Shown piece by piece: positions 11,372 through 22,318 of a stretch of DNA of 64,000 nt. The stretch covers positions 20,169,664 to 20,233,663 of the forward strand of contig OZ022257.1 in NCBI GenBank assembly GCA_963978905.1, written 5' to 3'. A program made the position numbers and the translations under genes. The DNA comes from Trichostrongylus colubriformis. Its lineage: Eukaryota; Nematoda; Chromadorea; Rhabditida; Trichostrongylidae. The notes under the pieces are model-generated. The model was not told the DNA's origin. It was given only the letters and a program-made list of their open reading frames with translations, and did no database searches. Position 1 is the stretch's first letter. Each line of letters opens with the position of its first letter.

Positions 11372-12119
11372 CAGGGGGTGCCAAAAAAAAAAAGTAATTT
11401 TGTCTCCTCCACTTTCGACCCCATTTAGCCAAACTACAGTAAATTCTATTGAGGTATTCTCATCCCCAGAATCAAGAGCAGACCTAACTCTATCACTATA
11501 CTCCGTGGCAGCCTCCTGCACGAGCAGGAACGGGAGCAAGGAAAGACTGAACAAGATGTATCACCTCAACTGGGCAAAATCCGGAATTTCTTCGCCCTCT
11601 TTCACAACCTTGCTGACGTCCGTTCAATCTGGGTACCTAAGGGGATTCATACCGGATGGTGTTCTTTAACATTGCGTTTTTCCCGGGTTCCCAGCGCCCT
11701 TCGTTTCCAAGAGCCAAAACGTTCCCCTACCACTGAAAATCCTCCGGAGGCGGATTTGAGGCATGAAAATGATACTTTGGATCATAGCAGCCTTGTCCAA
11801 GCAGCAGGGGCTCTGTGACTTCCAAGAACCGAAGGACCAACCCTCAGGAAGCTTTTCACAAAAGACCTACCACGGAGCTTGGCTCCACTGTTTTTAGCGA
11901 ATTTTTAAATGTAGGTACTCCGAAGCCCGACTGCGCCGAATGAAACCTCCATATTTTTATGAACATGAACGTGAGGAGCCACAGCTTGTTCCTGCTTTTA
12001 GAGGAACATTTCGGGAATGTTTTGCCCCAATACCTTTATCTCTTTCGTTTCCCTACGTTTTGTAAAATTGGCAGATGTGAGCCGTGGGCAAAATTACTTT
12101 TTTTTTTTGGCACCCCCTG
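11372..12119. mobile_element. TA-flanked MITE with CAGGGGGTGCC ends
   Basis: A 748-bp element with perfect inverted ends CAGGGGGTGCC followed by an A run and AGTAATTTTG, flanked by TA at 11370-11371 and 12120-12121. TA duplication and CAGGG-type ends point to the Tc1/mariner (IS630) superfamily. The interior has an 89-codon open frame (11400-11669, plus) without recognisable transposase features, so it is probably non-autonomous. Confidence 0.75.
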
Positions 12120-12121
12120 TA

Positions 12122-12510
12122 TATAAGCTTCGCAATATTACCAGAGGCAGGCTTCTGCATTAGTCCTTCTCAGATTGGATCCAGCCCCAACGGATCCGAC
12201 CGCTTATTCGGCTTCACTATTCATCGGTCTCGTCTCTCTTTGCTCGGCCCCTCCTCGACAGCACTGATCTCGCTACTCCAACAGTCGGGACCTCTACGTC
12301 GTCCCAGGCGGGTATTCTCCTATCCATTCTGCGACCCCTTCTTCCGCGTCTTCAGGTCGACTTGAAGAAGCTGGAAACCGTTACTCCAATATTCGAAGCC
12401 TCAATACAGAACCTGTCGACTCTGCCCAGCGACACGGAGACGAAGAAGCTCTCAGTATCCTTGGTGCTTATTCCAATCTATATTCGGTCAGACTGATAAA
12501 AGTATTCATT
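12122..12510. other. Unassigned, with inverted partner at 12751-12799
   Basis: GC-moderate sequence with an open frame at 12084-12365 of unknown nature. Bases 12415-12463 have an inverted near-copy at 12751-12799 (about nine in ten bases match), so the tRNA foldback lies between two inverted halves of the same sequence. Confidence 0.5.
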
Positions 12511-12515
12511 CTAGA

Positions 12516-12749
12516 CGTGATTACAATATCCGCGTGGCCAGTGAGACGTCACTGTAAAGGCGAGTAATCTATTACAGTTCGGTGCACCGGCCGGGAATCG
12601 AACCCGAGCCGCCCGCGTGGCAGGCGAGCATTCCACCACTGAACCACCGATGCGATTCCCGGCCGATGCACTAAATCGTTGTAGTTTACTCATTTACAGT
12701 GAGTAATCTACTACAACATCTCACTGGCCACGCAGATATTGTAATCACG
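12516..12749. mobile_element. Foldback element carrying a tRNA-Gly
   Basis: Inverted ends of 30 bp (CGTGATTACAATATC and onward, one mismatch) at 12516-12545 and 12720-12749 bracket the tRNA. The inverted similarity continues inward with gaps (AGTAATCTA-type words on both sides). Bases 12653-12670 repeat the 3' end of the tRNA in the opposite orientation, so the palindrome reaches into the gene. Nothing in it encodes protein. It could be a tRNA-derived mobile element or a tRNA gene captured in an inverted duplication. Confidence 0.65.
12583..12653 (-). tRNA. tRNA-Gly (GCC)
   Basis: Decodes GGC/GGU glycine codons. The 71-nt minus-strand sequence folds as a cloverleaf: acceptor GCATCGG with CCGGTGC (one T-G wobble) and discriminator A, D arm from GGTTCAGTGG, anticodon stem CTCGC/GCGGG around the loop CTGCCAC giving anticodon GCC, and a T arm with TTCGATT loop. 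Both internal promoter boxes are present (TGGTTCAGTGG and GGTTCGATTCC). No intron and no encoded CCA. A base in the D loop and one in the T stem differ from the common animal gene. It sits inside a foldback, so it may be a mobile copy rather than the main gene. Confidence 0.8.
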
Positions 12750-12830
12750 ACAAGGATATTGAGAGCGTCTTCGTCTCCTTGTCGCTGGGCAGTGTCGACA
12801 AGGATGTAGCCAAACTCCACCGAATAGCTC

Positions 12831-13437
12831 TTATCGAGTAGATGTCTCGGGATTTTTCAATCTCTGCCAGCCTGTTTTGATAAATTGACCTATATCACGA
12901 CGCGGCTTCTTTATCAGCAAACTTAACACAATTTCCGAATCGGAGAAAAGGTGAATCTTCTCAATGTGACGTGTGCCCTCAAGTTGAAACACTACTGAAC
13001 TAGACACTCTCATTGCGGGGGTCACTGCATTCAATTCTAGTTTTGGTATTGTTACCGGCTTCTGCAACGGAGGAAGCTTCGCCTTAGCCATGAGAAGGTG
13101 CGAGCTGTCCTGGTAGCATAAGTAGGTGCACGCTGCAACTGCCGATGAAGTGGCGTCCGCAAAAGTCACTATGATTACGTTGCATTCTTTGGGTGCTAAG
13201 AACCGAGGAATTTTCTTCGTAAACCCTTGTACGGTATTGACTGCGTTATTTCTTTCTTACTCTTCATCTTTAGGTTGTACTGTATCCCAACCATACTGTT
13301 CCTTCCATTGAGTTTGGAGGAAGGATTTCGCTTCATGAAGAAGGGGTAGTACCCAACCCAATGGGACATATATTGACGCTACTGCGCTAGTAATCGTCCT
13401 TTCCGTAGCTAACGGAGTATCGGAGAATTGACAGGAA
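12831..13437 (-). pseudogene. BEL/Pao RNase H fragment
   Basis: Minus-strand remnant of a BEL/Pao polymerase. From 13437 down to about 13170 the frame reads the connection between reverse transcriptase and RNase H (ATERTITSAVASIYVPLGW), with one stop near 13260. From 13169 to 12831 it reads RNase H: FADATSSAV, then a LLMAKAKLPPL-PKLELNA segment and the HLFSDSEIVLSLL motif with its acidic residue. Both ends are truncated and no integrase or LTR adjoins. Confidence 0.75.
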
Positions 13438-13607
13438 ATAGCTATTCATCCTCATTAAGATGCCAAGGATCCCTAGCACTTTTGGAATTGGTTACAGTGT
13501 TTTGTCACCGCTCTTTATATGTTGCATAAGCCTTATATCCAGGGCCCTCCCAGGTGTCGAGGAAAATGGCCGCTTCAGTGCGACCCTCGCCCCCCCCCCT
13601 TTTTGGG

Positions 13608-16291
13608 TCACAGCACGGATGAATACGCAAGAAACAATGGGATGAAAACGGTAAACATCAGCGGTGGACTACTTTCATATAATACTAGCACTACAAGAAG
13701 GTGAACTGGTGCTAGCGAGCAATTAAGCGGAGAAGCGTTTCTAATCACGATGATTGTGAGGGAGCTCTCATGTATCGCGCATCCCACAAAAAAGCTGGAA
13801 AAGGCCAGTTACCCTCCCATTGGGCTTCTGAGAGCGAAGAGTCTTCATAAGATGTTTCAGACTTCCTTTCGCTCAACACATAAGATTTCGGTCCTTCCTT
13901 GACTATCTTCCTTTGACATGCAGTACAACCGCACGTAAAGAAAAAAGTAGAGAAAGCCTTTCGGTATGCGCAGAGACAGTAGTGCAGCGCAGTCCTAGAG
14001 CAGCGAATTTGAACCTGATCTTGTTTTATTTGTGAAGGACTCCACGTGAAGATGGCTACATTGATCCGTTAACGACCGTGCTATTTACTCATATATGGCG
14101 CGTGAGACCGTGCGCATATTTTCAGGCTGATTCGCGTGATACGATGTCACACTAACATCTTTGCCTAAAAACTTTTATTTGTCACCAGCTGGGCTATGGC
14201 ACCGTACTGCGCGAATAACACGGTAGAACAATGCACTGTGGAAATGGCAACATTACAATTCAAAATTTAACGGAGTACGAAACCATGTTCACTTGCTTAG
14301 TATTTGGTGCATAAGCCTCATTGCGGCTTTACAATTCATTTATTCACCACCGCGTATCATGTTTGCCTTTTTCGACTTCATTCCTAAAACTGCTATCGTA
14401 AAAAAGAAATCTGTTGACCACTGATCACCTGAGCTGAACTGGTCACTAATTAGGAATTTAGACAGTTAAAGGCTGACTAATTTTGGGTTACATCTCAGTA
14501 GTGCACATGAGGTCTAGTCTGAGAATGTCAGTGTTAACAAATATCTTCCCTATTCTGGGAATGTGATTCTTCCGCTAGCGTTTAATGGTCTTCCCCAGGG
14601 CAACATCTGACATAATGGTCTTCTGAAAATTCAGTATAGGTGAAATGATATTTTTATCATCATTTTAAAATTGCACATTAGGTCTATTCTGAAATTGTTC
14701 CGTTACGTCAGTGTACAAAAATCTCTTCCATTATCCCACCTGACAATACTGTTGCTTTAATCGATGGAACTAGTGTATGTTCATTTTCACATGGCAAAGT
14801 GAATAACTGAAATTGGTGGATTGCAATTTTTGGTTGTCTTTTTCGATATGCACTTAGTTTGCGCTGTCATTGTTATTTTTCTGTTCATCACCATCTCCAA
14901 CTTGAAAATTGATATGTTTGAAGAGTTCTCCCAAATGTATTCTTCCCTGGAATATCTAACACTGCAAGCTTTTTTTCTAATATGTTCTCAAATTCTTGTT
15001 ACCGGATGGCGCACGTACGACAACAAACGGCTTGGCAGAGTCAACGTGTTTCTCTGATTTAGTCTATATGCTTATCTGAATGGTACTGCTATACTGATAA
15101 AAAAAAGTCTCCACATCTTGTGTCCTCGGAAAAAGCACTTTTGCAGAGGAGTACGTTGTCTCTATCAAATCGGCTACGGCTAGATGTCAGCTGTTGTGAA
15201 AACGTAGCTAAGCAGTGACTGTTGTGAAAGAACCAAATAAGTAATGTTCAATGCCGAGTGTTATACTCGACTCATTTAATATGTAGGCGATAAAACGTTC
15301 AGCGAAGAGCAAAAATGGGCAGGACACACTCATGCTCCCCTGCGTTTATTTAATACTCTGTATTAGCTTTTATCATGCCATAAAAGCGTAATGGACGTGT
15401 AATGACCTGTGAATCCTTTACAAGAAAGGGAGGGGGGGGGGGGGGGAGGGAGGAGCGGGAGTTGAGGAGAGTTGACGATACTTAGTTGAGATCGTAAGTA
15501 TCGAACCCCGCACTTTTACAATCGTATCCGTGTTCCATGAAGGTATTTGTCATAGTTTACGAATGTGAGATCTCTAACTTCACCTTTATTAGGTTCGTTA
15601 CATAAGACAACCTTTGAAAGTAATAGAAATTGTACAAGCAAACGAACACAAGGAAAACTAGAAATAAATGTTATAGAGCAAGCAGGGTAAATTATTGCCG
15701 TCACAACTATGTATGTTTGCAGAAATTGTCTCGCGACCAGGCATCCGGAGGACGCATTGGCCGTTGTTGTTGAAAGCCATAGTGGCCCGCAAACACGCAA
15801 GTCCACCCTTGACGTTCGAACAATTCGTCTAATGTTGTCTTGGAAGTAGAGAAAGAAATTTTATGTTAAACGCACGTGGCACTGTCAGCCGGACTTACTG
15901 GCTGAGATGTTGTGCATACCGCATAAGTCGAAGAATTTGCACCTCTACTGAATGGAAGCCAGAGCGAACAACTTCTTATCAACCTCTTTCAGAATTTTCG
16001 AAGACCAGAAAACCTAGGCAACGAATGAGGTTTTCCTGGTAAGGTTGTCTTAGACCCTTTCTACCAAAGCAATGTCTTTTTTATCGAGGATGTATATGAC
16101 TGTCCCATTTTCTACCACTGTGCAGACATTGATTATGCCTATAAACATCACTCGGCAGCATTATCAGGTCACATCAAAAGCAATTCTGTACCTGTTACGT
16201 ACGAAAAATAGAAGAGTCCCCACTACACTCCCCTCCCCTACAAAAAATGGCTGAGTTCGATCGATATTGAAGATGACATGTACCATCCTTG
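13608..16291 (+). repeat. Left arm of a large inverted duplication
   Basis: About 2.7 kb repeated in inverted orientation at 18744-23330, roughly nine in ten bases identical over much of its length once insertions are set aside. Outer part (13608-13880) is an R3 repeat copy. A decayed membrane-type reading frame lies at 14821-15057: two hydrophobic stretches, with the right arm encoding a homologous but broken version. A run of G at 15431-15446. The identity of the frame is unknown. Confidence 0.75.
14821..15057 (+). pseudogene. Decayed membrane-protein-like frame
   Basis: 78 codons, no ATG start (begins at a TTG), with a hydrophobic segment around residues 10-30 (VCAVIVIFLFITI) and a second around 47-60. 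The inverted partner at about 20060-20230 on the minus strand carries the homologous segment (VTVILLFITISNWKID) with a stop shortly after. Conserved hydrophobic pattern in both arms suggests that it was once coding, perhaps part of a multi-pass receptor, but no family signature was recognised. Confidence 0.3.
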
Positions 16292-16786
16292 CGGCATTAC
16301 TCATTCGCTCGGAGTGGCCACAGAACCGTTGATTTCCATCATTACCAATAGAGGTTGACATTTATAAAAATATTTTCAATGCAATTTTTTCCACGTGCTA
16401 ATACGGTTCAGTGTACAGTTTCCCTCCTCTTACTTAATATGTAATACTGTAGATTTTGCCAGTCTGTCCAATACTTCACATCGTTATGCGCATCTTTAAT
16501 TCTGGTTCTGCTCGCATCGTCCCTACCCCAGTCCAGTGAGCTGCAGGTGCCTTTCACTTTCGTTCCCCTTTTTTCATTCTTCTTCTTCCCTCCTTCTTTT
16601 CTTATACAGACCTTCTTGGAACCACATTACAAATTTCTGGCTCAACCTCCGCCTCATTGCGAAACCCCCTCCGCTTACCCTGGAATTTAGCCTCCCACAG
16701 ATAGCCCTAGCCGTCATTGACGGGTGTGTTGCAAGTGTTCCGGTGATTGTTGTGGGGTCAGATCACCCATGCGAGGGTTTACTTAA

Positions 16787-17211
16787 AGGAATCGTCCACG
16801 GAAAATGAGTTTTTGTGTTACCCATATATTTATGCTGTATTTGCCTAATGTTGGCCTCATGCAAAATTTCACGCGAAAAAATGTGAATCTGGCTGAGATA
16901 CAGCACCACAAAGTGCGGTCCCAGTGGGCGGGGCCTCCTTGTGAAAGCCTCGTCCCGTCTTCCGCCGCCGTTGGGAACGGAGAGTGGGACTGTTTACGTA
17001 ACCTTCTGTTCCTACAATGCGTCTCAGACCACGGCGGACGCGGTACGAGGCTTTTACACGGAGGCTCCGCCCACTGGGACCGCACTTTGTGGTGCTGTAT
17101 CTCAGCCAGATTCACATTTTTTCGCGTGAAATTTTGCATGAGGCCAACATTAGGCAAATACAACATAAATATATGGGTAACACAAAAACTCATTTTCCGT
17201 GGACGATTCCT
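16787..17211. mobile_element. Foldback element family R1, copy 1
   Basis: A 425-bp near-perfect palindrome. Ends are AGGAATCGTCCACGGAAAA and its inverse, with TTAA on both sides (16783-16786 and 17212-17215). Each arm is about 200 bp, so the two strands encode almost the same 136-codon open frame, which is a by-product of the palindrome. Further copies are at 26945-27347 and 56153-56541, partial ones at 47783-47925 and 9195-9310. TTAA flanks would suit a piggyBac-type element, but another copy has TTGA. Confidence 0.8.
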
Positions 17212-17700
17212 TTAACGAGACGACTGATTTACCACAAATTTCAAGGTCTTGGCTACGTAGCTGGTCTATTAAAGATGGAGGTCGTAGAATGAAACAGATA
17301 TTTGTAAAGGTAAATATGTAAATGAGTTGGGATTTGACACTCGAGTTTAAGTTAGGGCATCATCCATTAAATACAATTTCTGACCGAAAGCAGATACTAT
17401 GTATAGTGAAGGTGGGAGCTACTTACTGTATCAGTCCGTTTTAGTCTTACAAGAATGCTAATTTCGCCGTTTCTATGGTGAATTACCCTCCACACAGCAC
17501 TGGCGACCTGACCTGAAACACTGTTCGGAACACTTACACGCCACCTGTCATTGACCGCACCACTTTTCTCGGCCCTTTCAGAGGTGAGTCAAAATTCCTG
17601 CTGCGACCACTTCTCGATGTTGCGGAAGGTTCTCGCTCACTTTTTGATAGGCATAGACCGAGAGCATTGATCGGAGCGCACCCTGAATGGGCGGTACCTA

Positions 17701-18518
17701 TCCTAAAGTCTGATAGATAAGTCCGCCCGCACGCGGTGTCGCGCGCGGCACAGGCGACCTCAGTCTTCGAAGAACCAACCACAGATGAAGTAAATTTAGG
17801 CTATGTTTTGTGTATTGTATTGAAAACGAGTTTATATTGTATTCTATATTGTATCTGTTAATATAAAAGTGAGTATCAAGTAAAGTTGGGGTCGTATGAA
17901 AGCTGAACACGCAAACTTCACAGTTGGCTGAGGAAAGTGTAGGAATGAGAGGAGAATCGTTGTCCAACGGAAGTTTTAATGCAACGATGGTTTTGGCGAC
18001 CAAATAGCGGTGAATAAAAACTTTTCCTTATTCCTGTTATGATAATGGTGCACAAAGCCTCGCAGAAATGCGTCTTCCAGCTTATTTTTCCCCCGCAAAA
18101 CGCGCTCCTGCTTGCCGCGTCAATTTTTTGCACCTGATGTAACCCTCCTCCTAGTCATCGAACCCTCTGAAATGCCTCAACAACTTATGATCGGCAGTAT
18201 ACGGGAGGAATAATAAAACTGTTTCTGTAGAATTTCATTTATTTATGTAGAATTTTAATGTTATGAATGTTTGTGATGATGAAATTGAGATTGCGTACAA
18301 AATTCAATAAATGATCATTGTTACACGGGCTACACGAAGATTTTGATACGTGGTATTTTTAGATATTAGGAATGAAGATGAATAAACAGTTCCTACAATT
18401 CCGTCGTTTAATAATGAAGGGTGCATCGCGAGCCTGTGTTCTTTGAAGACTGCGCCTGCGTTCACCGCTGCCGCGCGCGACACCGCGTGCGGGCGGACTT
18501 ATCTGTCAGACTTTAGGG
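17701..18518. mobile_element. Pogo-like element, copy 1 (internally deleted)
   Basis: 818 bp with inverted ends of about 80 bp (CCTAAAGTCTGATAGATAAG; left end one base different) and TA at 17699-17700 and 18519-18520. The ends are shared with 22319-23247, and the interior right half aligns to it, including the tail of a transposase-like frame near 18250-18300 which is broken here. The TA target and the partner's C-terminal protein motif point to the pogo/Tigger branch of Tc1/mariner. Confidence 0.7.
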
Positions 18519-18544
18519 TACAACAAAACTTCATAACTAGCTAA

Positions 18545-18652
18545 GGCCGCTTCCATACTTTGCGCACCGACGCCGTCACGCGCGTGCCTGCGTCACGCGC
18601 GTGCCTGCGTCACGCGCGTGACGGCGTCGGTGCGCAAAGTATGGAAGCGGCC
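18545..18652. mobile_element. Hairpin MITE, 42-bp arms, copy 1
   Basis: 108 bp bounded by TAA on both sides (18542-18544, 18653-18655). Arms of 42 bp starting GGCCGCTTCCATACTTTGCG are perfect inverse copies. The 24-bp loop is CCTGCGT, a 10-bp palindrome CACGCGCGTG, then CCTGCGT. The 3-bp TWA-type duplication and GGCC-type ends recall PIF/Harbinger-derived MITEs; that is inference. A sister copy is at 56892-56982. Confidence 0.8.
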
Positions 18653-21233
18653 TAACACGACATAGAACTCAGGAACTCAGAAATAACTCACGACAACTCA
18701 GAAATATTGGTAGGTATGATCAATGTACGAGGTATCGAGGGATGGTACATGTCATCTATCGATACCAATCGAACACATCCATATTTTTTGTAGGGAGGGG
18801 AATGTAGTGGGCGACTCTTCTGTTTCGAACGTAACGGTTGGAGAGTTGCTTTTGGTGTGATCAGATAATGTTTCTGAGTGATGTTCATTGAAAAAATGAA
18901 TTCTAATCGATCTGCTGAAACCCGTGGTGTTACGAATACAGTGGTGCGCGTAAGCCTATTGGTTTTTATACAAGTTTGCAAAACCACTGTCTCCTAAATG
19001 GTAGAAAATGGGACAGTTACATACCCTCTGATTGGATAGAAAGGTAATGCTTTGGTAAAAAAGGTTCAAACAATTCCTCTAGGTGAACCTCATTCGTTGC
19101 AGAGGTTACTCCAAAAATTTCGGTGAGGTACAGGAAAAAAGTTTTTAGCTCTGGTTTCCATTCGATCAAGGCGCAAACATTTCGAATTAGGTTATAAAAC
19201 ATCTTAAAGCAAGTCCGACCGTCAGACCGGCATGTGTTTAACAATACCATTTCTCTACTTCTAAGACAACCAGCAGACGAAATTGTTCCACCGGAAGCTG
19301 AACTTGCGGCAATAATTTTTCTTGTTTGCTCTATAATATTTATTTCTATATCTTTCCCTGTTGTGTTTGATTTGTTTGTACAATTTGTATTACTTTCCAA
19401 GGCCTGTCTTATACAACGTACTGAATGAAGATAAAAAAGAGATCTCACATGTATAAACTATAAATACTCCCTTCATGGAACAGGGATACGATTGCACAAG
19501 TGCAGGTTTTGAAATCACCACCACAACTTAAATGAAATCGTGGAAAATAACCACATATGTGGCAGATAAGCGCCGTGGCGTCTCCGAAAGGATTCGACAA
19601 CCATTCCACGTCCACGACGCCTTTATGGCGTGGAAAAAGCTAATAATATGATCACCGGAGCTATAAGTAAACGCGGGGGAACATGAGTGTGTCCTGTCCA
19701 TTTCCGTTTTTCGCTGAACGTTTTATCGAGCCTACAAAATGAATGAGTCAAGTATAACATTCGCCATTGAACCTTACTTATTTAGCTCTTTCACAACAGT
19801 CACTGCTTGAGCTACGTTATCATCACAGCTGGCATCTAACCGTAGCCGAATTGGAGGAGACAAGTACTCCTCTGCAAAAGTGCTTTTTCCGAGGACACAA
19901 GATATGGAGGCTTTTTTTATCAGTATAACAGTACCATTCACATAAGCATATAGACTAAAATCAGAGAAACACGTTGACTTTGCCAAGGTGTTTGCTGTCG
20001 TACTGAAGAAAGAATGCGCCATATGGTAGCAAGAGTTTAAGAGCATACTAGAAAAAACGCTTGCAGTGTTAAATATTCCAGGGAAGAATACATTTGGAAG
20101 AATCATTCAAACATATCGATCTTCCAGTTGGAGATGGTTATGAACAGAAGAATTACAGTTACAACGCAAACATTAAGTGCATATCCAAAGGGACAGTCAA
20201 AATAGTAATCCACAAATTTGAGCTATTTACTTTGTCATGTGATGTAGTGGAGGAGATTATGCGCACTTGAGAAAAAGTCAGCGAAAAGTAATACATTAGT
20301 TTCATCAATTCAACCAACACTATTGTCAGGTGGGACAATGGAGGAGATTTTTGTACACAGGCAAAACTGAAAATTTCACAGTAAACCTAACGTGCACTTT
20401 TGAAATGATGATGAAAAATCATTTCACCTATTCTGATTGTTCAGAAGAACATTGTGTCAGATTTTGCCGTGCGGTACCTTCAAACGTTAACGGAATAATC
20501 ACAATCCCAGAATAGGGGGATAATTTCTGACACTGCCAAAACTGGACATTTTCAAAATAGACCTCATGTGCACTACTGAGATGGAACCCAAAATTGGTTA
20601 GCGTTTAATTGTCTAAATTTCAAAGTAGGGAGCAGTACAGCTCAGGTAATCAGTGGTCAACAGATTTCTTTTTTACCCGACAGCAGTTTTAGGATTGAAG
20701 TCGAAAAAGGCAAACTTGATACGCGGTGGTGAATAAATGAATTATAAACCAGCAATGAGGCTTATGCACCAAATACTAAGCAAGTGAACATGGTTCCGTA
20801 CTCCGTTAAATTTTGAATTGCAATGCTGCCATTTCTACATTGCATTGTTCTACCGTGTTATTCGCGCACTACGGTGCCGTAGCTCAACTGGTGACAAATA
20901 AAAGTCTTTTAGGCAAAGATGTTTGTTTGACATTGTTTGACACCGAAAAGCTTTCTCTACTTTTTTCTTCACGAACGGTCCTACTGCATGTCAAAGGAAG
21001 ATTGTCAAGGATGGACCGAAATCTTATGCGGTGAGCGAAAGGACTTTGGCGAATCCTGGCTCCCTCTAGAAGGAAATGTTGGATGATCAAAAAATACGAT
21101 ATCAAGGATAGATATAAGATTAAATATGTACCAAACATAGATACATCCTATGATGAATCTTCACGCTATCGCGGCCGTCGAGGAATTTTTTTCGTCTGGA
21201 TGGCGAAATCTCTCGAAGATTTCCAAAATATTA

Positions 21234-22119
21234 CGTTGTCCCAAAAGTCTTGTAGTATTTTTTGATCATCACTTTTCAATTTTTTTTTCGTCCAACAAAT
21301 AACAATTAGGCAACAACGCATTGACCATTGTTATCGGAACCCTCTGCCACTTTATAGAAGAATCGTTGATTCCCTTCTCCCAGAACTCTGGGTTCTGAGA
21401 GTCGAAGAAGTCAGCGATCGCCTTCGCAAGCGTGTTATAATCAAAGAATTTTCTCTTGGCCAGGAAGGGTTCGAGAGGATGGGTAAGGTGATAGTCAGAA
21501 GGGGCAAAGTCTGGAGAGTATGGCGGATGGGGCAGCACATCCGAGCTGAGCTCCTATAACTTGGCCTGGGTACTTTTCGAGAAATGGGAGCGAAATGGGA
21601 GCGGGCGTCGTCATGAAGAAGGGTGACCGCGGACCTTTTCCGGCACTTTTCTCGAACAGCGACGGCGAGCTGCTGGAGCTGGTGGGTGCATACGGCAGCG
21701 GTGACTAACTCGCCTTGTACCAGCACCTCGCGGAAAAGCATTCCTTCCGCGTCCCAGAACCAACACAGTCTCAAGCGTGGTTTGCCTTTCATGTCAATCT
21801 CGCCGTTGCTGAAGCTGATGAACCAGCGGCGCACAGTCACGTAGCTCACACATCCCTTGCCTAATGCAGCGCTGATGGAGTGGCAAGCTTCCGTCGTTTT
21901 GGTGCCGCAAGACCGCTCATAATAGATGACACCGCGAGTTGGGTAGGTATCGAGAACGGGCATTGTAGCTCTCTCCACGAGATCTGGGATCAATATATAT
22001 TTTCCTAGAAAGCTTAAGGAACGTTCTATCATATTCCTTAACCGCCTGGACCTGCCTCGAAGTGAACAAGAGTTACTTATTTTTTTTTGGAGAAATACTA
22101 CAAGACTTTTGGGACAACC
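21234..22119 (-). mobile_element. Mariner transposon, internally deleted
   Basis: 886 bp with inverted ends built on GTTGTCCCAAAAGTCTTG and flanked by TA (21232-21233, 22120-21221 side being 22120-22121). Minus-strand transposase pieces are readable: a helix-turn-helix end followed by FSNGEIDMKGKP, then WFWDAEGMLF and LLHDDARSHFA (second catalytic Asp region), and in another frame PYSPDFAPSDYHL (third Asp). The stretch that should hold the first catalytic Asp is missing between the first two pieces, and at least one frameshift follows. A full mariner is about 1.3 kb, so this copy cannot make active enzyme. Confidence 0.85.
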
Positions 22120-22318
22120 TAATATTATTGACTGTGTCTGAAACATACCGTAAAGATTCTTTGCTCTCAAGAGCCCATGGGAGTGCAACTAGCCTTGGCC
22201 AGCCTCATTGCTGGGTACGCGACACAAGAGAACTCCCTTCACAATCATCGTGATTAAAAGCGCTTTTTCTCTTGGTTGCTCGCTGGTACCCGTTCATGTG
22301 TTTGCGGTCGTAGTATTA

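Noticed and set aside
16783..17215. Matching 136-codon frames on both strands
   Set aside because: They are identical because the DNA is a palindrome; other copies do not keep the frame.
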